Source of the DNA: a virus
DNA: 64,000 nucleotides
Virus record (IMG/VR): IMGVR_UViG_3300036770_003454
Coordinates: 1 to 64,000 of that record
Direction: 5' to 3' (one strand)
The first letter of the stretch is position 1. Each line of letters starts with the position of its first letter. Below the pieces are notes generated by a model, which saw nothing but the letters and a program-made list of their open reading frames with translations, had not been told where the DNA came from and did no database searches. Position numbers and translations under genes: made by a program. Below, piece by piece: positions 29,412 through 38,881 of this stretch.

Positions 29412-29425
29412 TATTTATATAAATA
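29412..29425. promoter_or_regulatory. bidirectional palindromic late promoter
   Basis: TATTTATATAAATA is a perfect 14-bp palindrome in which two TATAAATA late-promoter octamers overlap by 2 bp, one per strand. It lies 31 bp from the gp48 start (minus) and 43 bp from the gene 4 start (plus), in the gap between the two divergent late blocks. Confidence 0.75.
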
Positions 29426-29468
29426 CTAAGAGGCAATAGTATATTGCCAATAAACATAGAGTATTATC

Positions 29469-29912
29469 ATGGCAAGAAACTATCACCAAGGATATTTTAA
29501 ACCCAAAAATCCCAAAAAATATATGGGTGATGCAAATAATATTGTTTATAGATCAAGTTGGGAGAAAAAGATGCTAAGTTATCTTGACTCTCATCCTGAT
29601 GTAATATCTTATGCTTCAGAAGAATTTTTTATACCTTATTTATCACCAGTGGATAATAGATTGCATAAGTATTATCCTGATATGCTTGTCAAAAGAAAGA
29701 ATAAACAAGGTATAATAGAAACTTTGGTGATAGAAATCAAACCAAAACATCAGACACAACCACCTACAACAAAAAGAAATAAAAAAATGGTGTTACACGA
29801 GACAGCAACTTTTGCCATTAATCAAGCAAAATGGAAAGCAGCAGAAAATTTTTGTGCTGATAGAAAATGGAAATTTCTTATTTTAACAGAAGAAAGTCTA
29901 GGCATCAAATAA
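29469..29912 (+). CDS. 4: head completion protein gp4
   Basis: 147 residues, T4 gp4 150. It carries the gp4 signature GYFKPKNPKKYMGDANNIVYRSSWEKKMLSYLDSHP and the nuclease-like core with the Asp/Glu/Lys set (YYPDML, VIEIKP). gp4 is needed to complete the DNA-filled head before tail joining. It is the first gene of the plus-strand late block. Confidence 0.92.
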   Translation: MARNYHQGYFKPKNPKKYMGDANNIVYRSSWEKKMLSYLDSHPDVISYASEEFFIPYLSPVDNRLHKYYPDMLVKRKNKQGIIETLVIEIKPKHQTQPPTTKRNKKMVLHETATFAINQAKWKAAENFCADRKWKFLILTEESLGIK

Positions 29913-30535
29913 TGGCAGAAGAAAAACATAAAGAAACATATTTTGATAGACTAAAAAATACATTGGGTTCAAAATTAAAAGAAGCAACACAAAATGCTAT
30001 TGACGCATATTTGAAATTATCAAGACAACTTGCTGGAAAACAAGCAAACGGTCGTGAAGTTATGCGTGATCCAGATAGACTTATTACTTTGTTACAACCA
30101 AAACATCTTGGTAGAATGTGTATGTATTTCTATGATCCAAAGTGGAAAGAAGAACTGCCTTACTTTGATAGATTTCCATTAGTTATTCCTATTGAAATTT
30201 ATAAAGACGGATTTCTTGGATTGAATTTACATTATCTTCCTCCAAACAGAAGAGCAGTTCTTATGGATGCTCTGTATAGAAATGTTATTAAAAATAGACA
30301 TTTGGACGAAAGAAAAAGAATTATAATATCATATCAATTAGTTAAAATGGCATCAAGAAATAGAAATTATCTGCCTTGTGTTAAACGATATTTGTATGAC
30401 CATTTAAGATCACGGATATATATTGTAGATCCAGATGATTGGAATATTGCTTTGTTTTTACCAACAGAAAGATGGGCAAAAGCAAACAAGAGAAGAGTCT
30501 ATCAAGAATCTTTAGATAAGATTAGAAAAGGTTAA
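29912..30535 (+). CDS. conserved T4-like virion-assembly protein
   Basis: 207 residues from ATG 29912, which overlaps the gp4 stop by one base (TAATG); this start is preferred over an in-frame ATG 45 bp earlier inside gp4. Sequence features are an N-terminal amphipathic helix and the block LLQPKHLGRMCMYFYDPKW ... LPYFDRFPLVIPI ... GFLGLNLHYLPPNRRAVLMDALY, known as a conserved uncharacterised protein in marine T4-like phages. The gene order next to gp4 suggests head or neck completion (gp2/gp3 are the T4 neighbours), but that is only position-based. Confidence 0.7.
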   Translation: MAEEKHKETYFDRLKNTLGSKLKEATQNAIDAYLKLSRQLAGKQANGREVMRDPDRLITLLQPKHLGRMCMYFYDPKWKEELPYFDRFPLVIPIEIYKDGFLGLNLHYLPPNRRAVLMDALYRNVIKNRHLDERKRIIISYQLVKMASRNRNYLPCVKRYLYDHLRSRIYIVDPDDWNIALFLPTERWAKANKRRVYQESLDKIRKG

Positions 30536-30538
30536 TAA

Positions 30539-31144
30539 ATGCCAGGATTTAATATAGAAAATTTTAAATCTGAATTGAATAGTAGAAATAGTGTAATGAG
30601 AAACAACAAATTTCTCATTACATTTCCTTCTCCAAGAATAATGTTAGGAACAGGTGGAGAAACAGCATCAATAAATAGGTCAATTGAGTTTTGGTGTGAG
30701 TCCATTAATCTTCCCGGATATCAGTTAATGCAGCATGATACCAGAAGATGGACATATGGACCATCAGAAAAAAGACCATTTGCTCCAAACTTTCAATCAT
30801 TACAGTGTTCATTTATTTCTGATGGGAAAGGAGAGGTTTGGAAGTTTTTTAATAATTGGTTGCAGAAAATAATGCCGCATGATACTGACGTAGGATTTAA
30901 TACTATTTCTAATTTTGGTGGATTTCCATACGAACTTAAATATAAAATTGATTATGTTACTCAATTGAATATTGCTGTGTTTGATGAAACTGGAAAAAAG
31001 AAACCTATTAACATTATTTGTAAGGAAGCATTTCCTTCACAGGTGATTGACACAAACCTAAATTGGGCAGATACCAACAACACTGCTAGAGTTGGTGTTG
31101 TTTTTGAATACTTAGATTGGTATACTATCAGAGAAAATGAATAA
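30539..31144 (+). CDS. tail-tube-fold protein, gp54-like baseplate tube initiator
   Basis: 201 residues. NNKFLITFPSPRIM, IEFWCESINLPGYQL and the C-terminal FPSQVIDTNLNWADTNNTARVGVVFEYLDWY follow the gp19/tail-tube fold pattern of strands and closing YxxW. The true tail tube gene is not in this part of the genome, so the best fit is gp54, the tube initiator that sits on gp48; a second tube paralogue is the alternative. Confidence 0.6.
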   Translation: MPGFNIENFKSELNSRNSVMRNNKFLITFPSPRIMLGTGGETASINRSIEFWCESINLPGYQLMQHDTRRWTYGPSEKRPFAPNFQSLQCSFISDGKGEVWKFFNNWLQKIMPHDTDVGFNTISNFGGFPYELKYKIDYVTQLNIAVFDETGKKKPINIICKEAFPSQVIDTNLNWADTNNTARVGVVFEYLDWYTIRENE

Positions 31145-31161
31145 TAAGGAGAAACATTGAA

Positions 31162-31872
31162 ATGCTACCTAAATTATCACACCCAACATTTGACGTTGTT
31201 ATTCCTACAACAAAAGAAAAAATTAAAGTTCGTCCAATGCTTGTCAAAGAAGAAAAGATTCTTCTAATGGCAAAACAATCAGAAGAAAGGGCAGAACAAT
31301 TAAATGCTATCAAACAAGTATGCAATAATTGCATAGTTACCCCAAATATAAAAGTGGATGATCTTTCATTCGTTGATATGGAATATCTGTTCCTTAAGAT
31401 TCGTTCATATTCAATTTCAAATAAAACTAAAGCATCTTATAGAGACAATGAAGATGAAAAGGTTTATAATTTTGAAATTGATTTTGATAAAGTAGAAATC
31501 AAACAAGAAATAGAAGCAAATCCTGTTATTGATCTCGGAGATAATATCTCATTGGTTCTTAGATATCCTCCAGTATCTGTTTATACGGATAAGGAGTTCT
31601 TTAATTTGTCAGATGACAAAGTATTTGAAACGGTTCTGCTTTCCAGTATGACAAAGATATTTGAAAATGATAAAGCATATGATTGTAAAACAGTGAATAA
31701 AGAAGAGTTGTTAGAATTTGTTAATTCAATTCCAGCAAAACAATACGAAAAGATTCAAGAATTTTTTAATTCAATACCAACACTATATTATGCAATTGAA
31801 TATAAGAACGAAAAGGGGACAGAAAGAAAGATTGAATTGAGAACCTTAGAAGATTTTTTTACATTTGGTTGA
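31162..31872 (+). CDS. 26: baseplate hub assembly protein gp26
   Basis: 236 residues, T4 gp26 208. The N-terminus (LPKLSHPTFDVVIPTTKEKIKVRPMLVKEEKILLMAKQS) and the FVDMEYLFLKIRSYSIS segment are characteristic of the T4 gp26 / T4_baseplate family, a helper of hub assembly. Its 3' end holds a T_TTT_TTT heptamer in frame at 31854-31860, 9 bp before the stop, and the next gene lies in the -1 frame. Confidence 0.8.
   Translation: MLPKLSHPTFDVVIPTTKEKIKVRPMLVKEEKILLMAKQSEERAEQLNAIKQVCNNCIVTPNIKVDDLSFVDMEYLFLKIRSYSISNKTKASYRDNEDEKVYNFEIDFDKVEIKQEIEANPVIDLGDNISLVLRYPPVSVYTDKEFFNLSDDKVFETVLLSSMTKIFENDKAYDCKTVNKEELLEFVNSIPAKQYEKIQEFFNSIPTLYYAIEYKNEKGTERKIELRTLEDFFTFG
31854..31860 (+). promoter_or_regulatory. 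possible -1 frameshift site T_TTT_TTT
   Basis: A run of seven T sits in the gp26 frame as T TTT TTT, fitting the X_XXY_YYZ pattern. Shifting -1 here bypasses the gp26 stop and reads directly into the 69-residue gene. The -1 frame is open from 31836 to 32078. Confidence 0.45.
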
Positions 31873-32078
31873 ACCATAACACCTTGGAGAATTACTACAA
31901 GGTGGCGTTCAACCTAGTTCATCAGCATAAGTTCGTGACGGTATTAGATTTAGAAAATCTGATACCTTTTGAACGTGATATCTATATGTCATTGATTAAG
32001 GAAGATATTGAGAAACGTGAAGAAGAAGCAAAACAGGCACGATTGAAAGCAGAAGCAATGCAGAGAAGAGGATATTAA
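31869..32078 (+). CDS. 51: gp51-like hub assembly protein / possible gp26 frameshift extension
   Basis: 69 residues if started at TTG 31869, which overlaps the gp26 stop (TTGA). The helical sequence MNHNTLENYYKVAFNLVHQHK ... LENLIPFERDIYMSLIKEDIEKREEEAKQARLKAEAMQRRG resembles the short gp51 proteins encoded beside gp26 and also the T-part of G/GT tail chaperones. No ribosome binding site of note precedes the TTG apart from the gp26 coding end, so coupling or frameshifting is plausible. Confidence 0.65.
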   Translation: MNHNTLENYYKVAFNLVHQHKFVTVLDLENLIPFERDIYMSLIKEDIEKREEEAKQARLKAEAMQRRGY

Positions 32079-32081
32079 TCT

Positions 32082-35000
32082 TTGGCAGACTTACCAAAAC
32101 CACCAGGAAAATCGGCAGTTGAAGCAGCAAATGCTGCGTCTGCACCAGGAACTGGAAAAACAGAAACAAAATCTCGGGTGCAAAAGTTTGCAGAAAAACT
32201 TAGGGAAAGTCGTGAAAGTCGTGAAAGTCGTGCCGAAAAACTAAAAAGAAGAGATGAATTAGCAGAGACTCCTGTTGTTTTTGGAAAAAACACAATGGCA
32301 GTTGGTGCTGCTCGTTTTGCTTCTACTGTAGAAAGAGAATTGACTAATGTATTTGGTTCTAAAATAGGTGCTGCATTAAGAGAATCAAGACGTGCAGAAC
32401 CAGGAAAGAAATTATCAACATTTGGTGGTGCTTATCTCAGACAATTAACATCAACTATTGGTAGTATGGGCATCATTGGTGAAGGAATTGCTAATAGACT
32501 CAGAGACCAAAGAACATTTAATGAAGATCCTCAAAAAGAGTTTGAAAGAGAAAAGGGAAACTTTCTTGCCGTTTCTAATGATTTGAAACAAGCAAACTTT
32601 AATTTTCAAAAATTAAAAAAAGGACAAGAAGAATTAACGAAGGTAACAAAAAATGTTGCCGATAAAATTGAAAATATTGATGGAACAGTAACAAAACTCA
32701 AAGAAGAGTTTTATGAATTTCAAAATGTTAATTTTAGACAGTTTAGAGATAATGTAGAAAGAAGACTATCTGTATTAGAGGGCAAATCAGAAATGCCTTC
32801 TTCAATATCTAGCAATTTTGCACAACCAAATAAAAAGACTTCATCTAAACCAGAAGCTCTTGGAATAGATCCAACAAAAGCACTTGTTTCTGGTGGTGTT
32901 GTTTATACTCTATACAGACTTATTAAAAAATTTGGTTTTAAAAGATCTATTGAAATTATAGCAAGAAAACTAGGATATAGAGCAGCAGCGTCTTTGGTTG
33001 GAAAAATTGCGGTTGGTGCTGTGGGTGGTGCTCTCTCAGGAGGAGTTGTTGCTGCTATAATGGTTGCTTGGACCACGAAAGATTTGTATGATGCAGTAAA
33101 GGCACTAGAAGAAGAACCACCTGAAGAGGATGAACAAAATAAAGTAAAACAATTAATTGAAACGGAAGAACGAAGAAAAAGATATATAAGTAAAAAGTCC
33201 AGAATGGAACTCATTCAAGGACCAGAATCAGAATTAAAAAAATTTGGTCCTACTGCTCCAATAACAAAACCTACACAAAACAACCCTCTTATTAAACCTT
33301 ATGCAACCACCCAACAAAAGAAAGGTTTATTTGGTTTAGGTGGTTTTCCATCTACATCAAGACCTTCTCCTTCTTCTTCAATACAACAATACGCACAAAG
33401 ATTTAAGAAAGAATCTTCATTTGGAGAATCATTTGATCGTCAGATGATTGAACGTGAGAAGTCCCAATTCCTTCAGTTTGGACAATTACCTAGAGGGTTT
33501 GAGTTCTTACCAGGACATATGGGTAGGTTAGGTCAACCAGAGGCAGTTGCTGCTCGTGGTGCTATGCCATTGGGTGGTTATGGTGGTGTTGCAGGTGTTC
33601 CTGGAATGCCAAGTGGTGGTTATGCTACAGGTGGTGGAAATGCTGCTGGATATACTACAGGACCAACTGCGAATGTTGGAAGAGAAGGAACAAATGTAGG
33701 AGGTAGAGAAACAACTGGTGGTGGTACAACTGCCGGTGGTGGTGCAGAATCTACTAGTGCAGGAGGTAGAGGTGTTGGCACTGGACAAGGATATTCTCCA
33801 GGGGCGCAAGTTAATGCATTTCAGGTGGGTGGTGTTGATAGATCAGCATTTTTTAATCAGATGTCTCCAGAAAATAAAGAGAGACTTTTTGCTCTTGTAT
33901 ATAATGAAGCAAATAAAAAAAGAAAAGAAGATTTTGCAGATATTATGGAAACAATATTTAATAGGGCCGCAGGAAGATCAAATAATGTATTATCAAAAGA
34001 AATTTTTGGTTTAGCACATTATTTTGAACCTCACTTAAAGGGAAAAACTTCAGCAGCGCAAGAGGCAATAAGAAAAAATCCAGAAATGATGAGAATGTTG
34101 GAATCCGCTTTAGGAGAAGTTCTTGCCGGTAGAAAACAAGCAGTCGATCCATCAGGAAATCCCGCAATGCACAATTTTGCGTGGCCTAGATCTGGACAAC
34201 ATGGTTCTATGGTTCGTGGTGAGTTTTTATACAATAAACCAGAAGAACTGGGCAAAGCAAAAAAAATACCAAGTTTAACCGCAGAAAACATAGAAAAATA
34301 TAGAAAAATGCTTGAAGCCGGGGGATTTGTAGTTCCTTCACCTCCAACAGGAACACCAACATCAGGAGCAGCACCAACACCAGGAGCAACACCAGCACCA
34401 GGAGCAACATCTATGTTGCCCCGAGTTGGTGGTTTTTTTGGATTGCCTGAAGGAGCAAGTCTTGGTCCTGGAGGAGGAATAACTTCTGGTGTACAACCTC
34501 AACCTCAACCTCAACCTCAACCAGGGGAAGGAAGAGCACCAATAAGAATGGTAGGTGGAGCATCCTCAAGAGGAGAAAGAAGTTCTTGGAACAATCTTTC
34601 TCTAGAATTTAGAGCAAGATTGATGGCAATGTATAATGCTATGCCGCCAGAACTAAGACAACAATTATCAATCACATCAGCATGGAGAAGTATAAAAACA
34701 CAAGCACAAATATATGCAAGATCTCCTGGAATGGCCGCAAAACCATCTTCTAGAGCGCCTCATGTAAGAGGAGAAGCAGTAGATTTTGGTGGATTTAAAA
34801 ATTTCCATAATACTGCCGCAGGAAAATGGGTTCATGAAAATGCTAGAAAGTTTGGATTACATTTTCCTATGATGGGAGGAGGAAGAAGTAGACTTTTTGA
34901 ACCATGGCACATTGAACCAATACCAAAATTTGGTCAAAATTTCTACGACCCAAAAAATCCATCAAGTGCTTATACTATACCAGAAACGGGAATGGCACCA

Positions 35001-36383
35001 AACAAAGTTCCTGAAAATTTATCGTCATTAAATTTAAAACCCGGAGCAGGAATTTCTATTATGCCAGGAACATCTATTGTTGGTCCTGGTGCAGAAGCAT
35101 TTCAAGGAATGTTTCCTGGATTGCCCGAAGCAACTGGACCTAAAAAAGAAAGTACATTTAAGTTTGGAATGACAGGACATGGTAGGGCGCCCCTTGGATT
35201 CCATCAAAAAGGCAAAGTAACTGTTAATCCTGCTTTAACTTTAAGGGAATATGGAGAAACTGCAACGACAATTGTACATGAAAGAGGACATCAATTAAGA
35301 TATAACGTAAGAAAAAAAATAGAAGAGAAAATCAAAAAAGGAACAGCAACACCAGAAGAACGTGCCGCATTAGAATATAGTTTACAAAGGGCCCCTTATT
35401 CTATGAGAAACGAAGAACTTCTTGCAAATTTGGACACTATAAAGTTTGTTGAAGGTCTTCCTGAAAAAGATAGATCCAGATATAAAAAAGGATATGATGC
35501 CTCTAACAGATTTGTTGAAAGAGGATTGATGGAAAAATTCAAACAATCATATCAAAAAGAAATTGAATTTTATGGATTGGACTCTTTAGAGAAAATTATA
35601 AACTCTGACTTATTTAAAGAATTTGCATCTAAAAAAATGGCAGAACTTGAAAAAACTCGTCAATTCTTTATTGATAAACATAAAGAATTCTTTCCTCAAC
35701 AACAAGGTGTTACTCCTGCGACTCAAGGAGTTGCTCCGCCTTTTACTCCTGGAATGTTAAGACTTTTTGGTCCACAAAACTCCACCCCAAATGCAATTCC
35801 TCCTTCTGTTACTCCTGCACCAGCACCAGGAGCACCAACTGCACCAACACCAGGAGCAACACCAGCACCAGCACCAGTAGCAACACCAGCACCAGGGGCA
35901 CCAACTGCACCAGCACCAGCACAAGCAGCACCAACAACAACACCGCCTCCACCACCAGTTCCTCCAGGTCCACCAGGACCACCAGGACCACCGGTTCCTT
36001 CAATTCCTTCTGGTCCAACTCCCGTTCCTGGAATAATGATAGCACCACAACCACAAACTCCTCCTATTCCTGCACCTCCAGCAGCACCAGGAACAATTGC
36101 AGGAATTACTGGAGGTTATATGGGAGGAGCAGCAGCAGGAATGCCATCTGAAGGAGGAGCGGCGGCAGCAGAATCCGCAGCAGCACTACAACAAGCACAA
36201 ACTCCTCCAGCAGCAACCCCAGCAGAACAATATACAGGACCAAAAACACCACAAGAATCAACAGGTAGATCAGGTTCTCCAGGCCCATCAACAAGTTCAG
36301 GAGGTGGTGGTAATCATCCAGAATCAGCAGGAGAATCTCCAGGTTCAGGTGGTTCAGGTTCCTACGGACGTTGTTTTGTATAA
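32082..36383 (+). CDS. multidomain tail protein with three hydrolase-like domains
   Basis: 1433 residues, TTG start with an AGAGGAT site 3 bp after gp51. Order: basic Arg/Glu helix (30-60); coiled coil (150-230); membrane-like segment [21 protein letters not shown] (305-325); Gly/Thr-rich linker (490-590); a SleB-like fold at about 600-720 ([13 protein letters not shown] ... [11 protein letters not shown] ... HNFAWPR); Pro/Ala linker and PQPQPQPQ; an M15 peptidase at about 840-945 ([24 protein letters not shown] zinc motif); an HERGH (HExxH) metalloprotease-like motif at about 1066; and a long Pro/Ala/Gly tail with [10 protein letters not shown] collagen-like sequence. It takes the place of the tape measure/hub gene after the chaperones. 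It probably travels down the tail and opens the cell wall. Confidence 0.75.
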   Translation: MADLPKPPGKSAVEAANAASAPGTGKTETKSRVQKFAEKLRESRESRESRAEKLKRRDELAETPVVFGKNTMAVGAARFASTVERELTNVFGSKIGAALRESRRAEPGKKLSTFGGAYLRQLTSTIGSMGIIGEGIANRLRDQRTFNEDPQKEFEREKGNFLAVSNDLKQANFNFQKLKKGQEELTKVTKNVADKIENIDGTVTKLKEEFYEFQNVNFRQFRDNVERRLSVLEGKSEMPSSISSNFAQPNKKTSSKPEALGIDPTKALVSGGVVYTLYRLIKKFGFKRSIEIIARKLGYRAAASLVGKIAVGAVGGALSGGVVAAIMVAWTTKDLYDAVKALEEEPPEEDEQNKVKQLIETEERRKRYISKKSRMELIQGPESELKKFGPTAPITKPTQNNPLIKPYATTQQKKGLFGLGGFPSTSRPSPSSSIQQYAQRFKKESSFGESFDRQMIEREKSQFLQFGQLPRGFEFLPGHMGRLGQPEAVAARGAMPLGGYGGVAGVPGMPSGGYATGGGNAAGYTTGPTANVGREGTNVGGRETTGGGTTAGGGAESTSAGGRGVGTGQGYSPGAQVNAFQVGGVDRSAFFNQMSPENKERLFALVYNEANKKRKEDFADIMETIFNRAAGRSNNVLSKEIFGLAHYFEPHLKGKTSAAQEAIRKNPEMMRMLESALGEVLAGRKQAVDPSGNPAMHNFAWPRSGQHGSMVRGEFLYNKPEELGKAKKIPSLTAENIEKYRKMLEAGGFVVPSPPTGTPTSGAAPTPGATPAPGATSMLPRVGGFFGLPEGASLGPGGGITSGVQPQPQPQPQPGEGRAPIRMVGGASSRGERSSWNNLSLEFRARLMAMYNAMPPELRQQLSITSAWRSIKTQAQIYARSPGMAAKPSSRAPHVRGEAVDFGGFKNFHNTAAGKWVHENARKFGLHFPMMGGGRSRLFEPWHIEPIPKFGQNFYDPKNPSSAYTIPETGMAPNKVPENLSSLNLKPGAGISIMPGTSIVGPGAEAFQGMFPGLPEATGPKKESTFKFGMTGHGRAPLGFHQKGKVTVNPALTLREYGETATTIVHERGHQLRYNVRKKIEEKIKKGTATPEERAALEYSLQRAPYSMRNEELLANLDTIKFVEGLPEKDRSRYKKGYDASNRFVERGLMEKFKQSYQKEIEFYGLDSLEKIINSDLFKEFASKKMAELEKTRQFFIDKHKEFFPQQQGVTPATQGVAPPFTPGMLRLFGPQNSTPNAIPPSVTPAPAPGAPTAPTPGATPAPAPVATPAPGAPTAPAPAQAAPTTTPPPPPVPPGPPGPPGPPVPSIPSGPTPVPGIMIAPQPQTPPIPAPPAAPGTIAGITGGYMGGAAAGMPSEGGAAAAESAAALQQAQTPPAATPAEQYTGPKTPQESTGRSGSPGPSTSSGGGGNHPESAGESPGSGGSGSYGRCFV

Positions 36384-36408
36384 AAAAAGAGAGGCAGAAA
36401 TGCCTCTC
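36382..36408 (-). terminator. terminator after gp32
   Basis: Hairpin GAGAGGCA-TTTC-TGCCTCTC followed by seven T on the minus strand, 17 bp after the gp32 stop. It also touches the stop of the convergent plus-strand gene. Confidence 0.85.
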
Positions 36409-36424
36409 TCCTATTACCAAAAGA

Positions 36425-37327
36425 TCAATCCTTGATCTTACCTAGAATGTGCTCTAGGTCATCATCATCATCATCAAATGCCATTTCTGTCTTTGATTCT
36501 TTGGTCTTCTCAGTAAACTTTTGCTTACCCTTTGGTGCTTCTGCTGTAAGTTCAACAAGTTTACCAGGAACATTAGTTAAACCAAGAACTCGATCAAGTT
36601 TTGTCTTTAGTTCTTCGTAAGTCTTAAAGTTCTTTGGATCAATAAATTCTTGTAGAGAATGTTGTTGCTTCCAAATTGCCTCAAGTTCATCGTCATCATC
36701 CGAAATTGCTGAAGAAGAATCAAACTCTGACTTATCATAGTTACGATATCCGTCAACCTTACGAATCTTTAACTTGAAATTTGCACCTTCCCAAAAATCA
36801 AAAGGATTTACTGGTGCTTCATCATCAAATTCTGGGTCCATAAGATAATTGATCTTATCAAAAATCTTCTTACCATACTTGTATAGAAATACCTTACCTT
36901 CATTCTCAGGATTCTCTGAATCCTTAACTACAAGGATGTTAGAGATAAAATGCAACTTACGCTTCTGTGCTCTTGCCTGTTCCTTGTCTGCTTCAGAACC
37001 AGAGTTCCAAAGTGTTGTGTTATAATCACTGACTGGATCAGACTTGCCAATCGTAGTTAATGAATTCTCAATGTACCAAGAACCTGATGGTCCCTTAAAT
37101 CCATGAGAAAATACACGAACAAACGGAAAATCTTCTCCCTTTGGTGCAGGTAGAAAACGAATAACAGCATAACCATTACCTGCCTTATCTACCGTTGGTT
37201 CCCAGAACCTTTCATCTGGACCATTATTGCTTTGTTGGGGAGTGCTAACCTTATTGATTTCTTGGGTTAGCTTTTCGATTTGTGCTTGACGTGACTTCTT
37301 AAGATCAGCAAAGGATGTATTTACCAT
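36425..37327 (-). CDS. 32: single-stranded DNA-binding protein gp32
   Basis: 300 residues, T4 gp32 301. The N-terminal LAST-like motif (KKSRQAQIEKL), the OB core (FWEPTVDKAGNGYAVIRFLPAPKGEDFPFVRVFSHGFKG, with NPFDFWEGANFKLKIRKVDGYRNYDKS), and the acidic C-terminus (MAFDDDDDDLEHIL) identify it. The zinc-binding Cys residues of T4 gp32 (between the two OB halves) are absent: the equivalent stretch around KLHFISNILVVKD has no Cys. It coats ssDNA in replication and recombination and recruits gp59. A late promoter and an AU-rich 70-nt leader precede it. Confidence 0.95.
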   Translation of the reverse strand: MVNTSFADLKKSRQAQIEKLTQEINKVSTPQQSNNGPDERFWEPTVDKAGNGYAVIRFLPAPKGEDFPFVRVFSHGFKGPSGSWYIENSLTTIGKSDPVSDYNTTLWNSGSEADKEQARAQKRKLHFISNILVVKDSENPENEGKVFLYKYGKKIFDKINYLMDPEFDDEAPVNPFDFWEGANFKLKIRKVDGYRNYDKSEFDSSSAISDDDDELEAIWKQQHSLQEFIDPKNFKTYEELKTKLDRVLGLTNVPGKLVELTAEAPKGKQKFTEKTKESKTEMAFDDDDDDLEHILGKIKD

Positions 37328-37398
37328 GATTTTCTCCGTATTATCTGTATTGTTTATATTATTGTATTATTGTATCCATAACAAAGCATTCACAATGT

Positions 37399-37406
37399 TA
37401 TTTATA
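37399..37406 (-). promoter_or_regulatory. late promoter TATAAATA for gene 32
   Basis: Exact octamer overlapping the stop of gene 59. The 37330-37398 leader is nearly pure A/T with repeated TATTATTGTATT, a sequence type suited to gp32 self-binding, as in T4 autoregulation. Confidence 0.6.
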
Positions 37407-37989
37407 CAGCATTTACTAACAACTTCACAACAGTCTTACACTTTTGACTTTCTATCTGCAAGAAAGGTTTATACTTAACAATAACCTTTCCTACAGAATT
37501 CCAAACAACATCTTTTGCAAGATGTTTATTCCAATATGAATAACAACGACATGCTACAACAAATAGTATTAAGGATTCTAATGATATTTCCTTTTGTAGA
37601 TATTTGACAATACATGTTGGATGTCCGTCATCAGGAACCTTTATAAGGTCTTCTAAAGAGCAAGTCAAGAACAATTTCTTCATATCTTGTTCAAAATTAT
37701 AATGCAATGATTGCACTCGTTTTGTCCAAGATTGATATATCTTAGTGCTCTCTTGATTGTGAGATATTTCACCTGCCCAAAAGGTAGGATTCTCAATAAA
37801 ATTAGCAATCAAATATCCTTGTGGATCTCTATGCTTTGCTAATTTTTGAAAGTAATACTTATCTTTTCTTTTTTGATAATGTTTATCTGTTACTTTTGTT
37901 TTACCTTGATACTTATGAAAATCATAAGTCTTCTGTGTAAAATGATTCTTTAAAGCAACATATAACAAAAATGCCTCAAATGGTTTCAT
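37402..37989 (-). CDS. 59: helicase loader gp59
   Basis: 195 residues, T4 gp59 217. Diagnostic block HYQKRKDKYYFQKLAKHRDP (T4: AYQKRRDKYFFQKL), then the FWAGEISH and IYQSWTKRVQSLHYNFEQDMKKLF segments and a C-terminal helical domain ending near VVWNSVGKVIVKYKPFLQIESQK (T4 has LNIDSQKAK). It loads the gp41 helicase on gp32-coated forks. Position next to gene 32 is as in T4. It overlaps the upstream gene by 4 bp. Confidence 0.93.
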   Translation of the reverse strand: MKPFEAFLLYVALKNHFTQKTYDFHKYQGKTKVTDKHYQKRKDKYYFQKLAKHRDPQGYLIANFIENPTFWAGEISHNQESTKIYQSWTKRVQSLHYNFEQDMKKLFLTCSLEDLIKVPDDGHPTCIVKYLQKEISLESLILFVVACRCYSYWNKHLAKDVVWNSVGKVIVKYKPFLQIESQKCKTVVKLLVNAV

Positions 37990-38651
37990 GATAAAATGTT
38001 TTTTTGTTTATAATGTAAATAAAGTTTTGGAAATGCATTAACGATATCTTCATAACCAGTATCTTCTGGTTTTCGGAAAGGATGAAAAACATCTGGATAC
38101 TTTTTAGCAAGAGAAGTAAACATCTTTTGGTATGCTATGTGTTTTGCTTTTGCTGCTTTATGTAAACTTGGTTTTCCAAAACCTGGTTCATATGCTTCTG
38201 CTCTCAAAAATGTTGGGATACCATTCTGCTTCATTTCATCAGCAAATTGTTTTCCACGAGTGAGAATATGATTTTGTATTATACCTCTAATCTTAGCACC
38301 AACTGCTGCTCTTGTTGCTGGAGGATATTTTCCTTTATTAATACTTCTATACTTATCTTTACCAAAAGAAAAAGATATATCAACAGCACCGGGTTCATTT
38401 TCCTCTTCTTCAAACTTGACTGGTTTTTTTGGATCGGTAGGAAGATAATGTGTTATTGATACTTCACCCTTATGCCCTTCATGTTCAAAAGGATAAATGT
38501 GTTCATGTTGAGAAATATTGCTGCCATCAGTATGTTTTGTTTTTACAATTTTAGGTTCAGGAATATTAGATTCAAAAATAACATCCTTATCCCACACATC
38601 TGAATCCCAGATACTTGTGTATGGATAAAGGATGCTATTTAAGGTTTTCAT
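37986..38651 (-). CDS. conserved hypothetical between genes 33 and 59
   Basis: 221 residues, not recognised. The N-terminal part is rich in His and acidic residues (SNISQHEHIYPFEHEGHKGEVSITHY), followed by VDISFSFGKDKYRSINKG ... AVGAKIRGIIQNHI, a pattern reminiscent of uncharacterised modules in cyanophage virion proteins, and a basic helical C-terminus. It overlaps gp33 by 4 bp (ATGA) and gp59 by 4 bp, so it is made with the replication proteins. Confidence 0.7.
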   Translation of the reverse strand: MKTLNSILYPYTSIWDSDVWDKDVIFESNIPEPKIVKTKHTDGSNISQHEHIYPFEHEGHKGEVSITHYLPTDPKKPVKFEEEENEPGAVDISFSFGKDKYRSINKGKYPPATRAAVGAKIRGIIQNHILTRGKQFADEMKQNGIPTFLRAEAYEPGFGKPSLHKAAKAKHIAYQKMFTSLAKKYPDVFHPFRKPEDTGYEDIVNAFPKLYLHYKQKNILS

Positions 38652-38881
38652 GCTAGTATTGTTCCTGTTCTTTTTAGAAAATGAAGATCTTCTGCTTCTT
38701 GTTGAATGAGAAGTTTGATATGTTGATTCTTTTCCAAGATTTCACCAATGTATTCTATCTCAAGTCCAGTTTTTTCACAATACATTATACAGGCATCAAT
38801 ATAAGAAATGTTATTATCTCTAACAAACTTTTCAATTGTGCTGCTCACTTGTAAAATACTTTCCATTACGATCTTACTCAT
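38648..38881 (-). CDS. 33: late-transcription co-activator gp33
   Basis: About 77 residues from ATG 38881; an ATG six codons earlier is also in frame but lacks a ribosome binding site, while GGTGGAAAG stands before 38881. The core TIEKFVRDNNISYIDACIMYCEKTGLEIEYIGEIL aligns with T4 gp33 (IIEKMVEEFGMSYLEATTAFLEENSIPETQFAKFI). gp33 bridges RNA polymerase and the sliding clamp at late promoters, which fits the many TATAAATA boxes here. It overlaps speD upstream by 8 bp. Confidence 0.85.
   Translation of the reverse strand: MSKIVMESILQVSSTIEKFVRDNNISYIDACIMYCEKTGLEIEYIGEILEKNQHIKLLIQQEAEDLHFLKRTGTILA

Noticed and set aside
31812-31818. A_AAG_GGG as a second slippery site in gp26
   Set aside because: It fits the pattern, but the -1 frame meets TGA at 31833-31835, before the gp51-like frame.
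36097-36435. Gln/Glu-rich frame overlapping the end of the 1433-residue gene
   Set aside because: It is a +1 shadow of the Pro/Ala/Gly-coding repeats, with no ribosome site.
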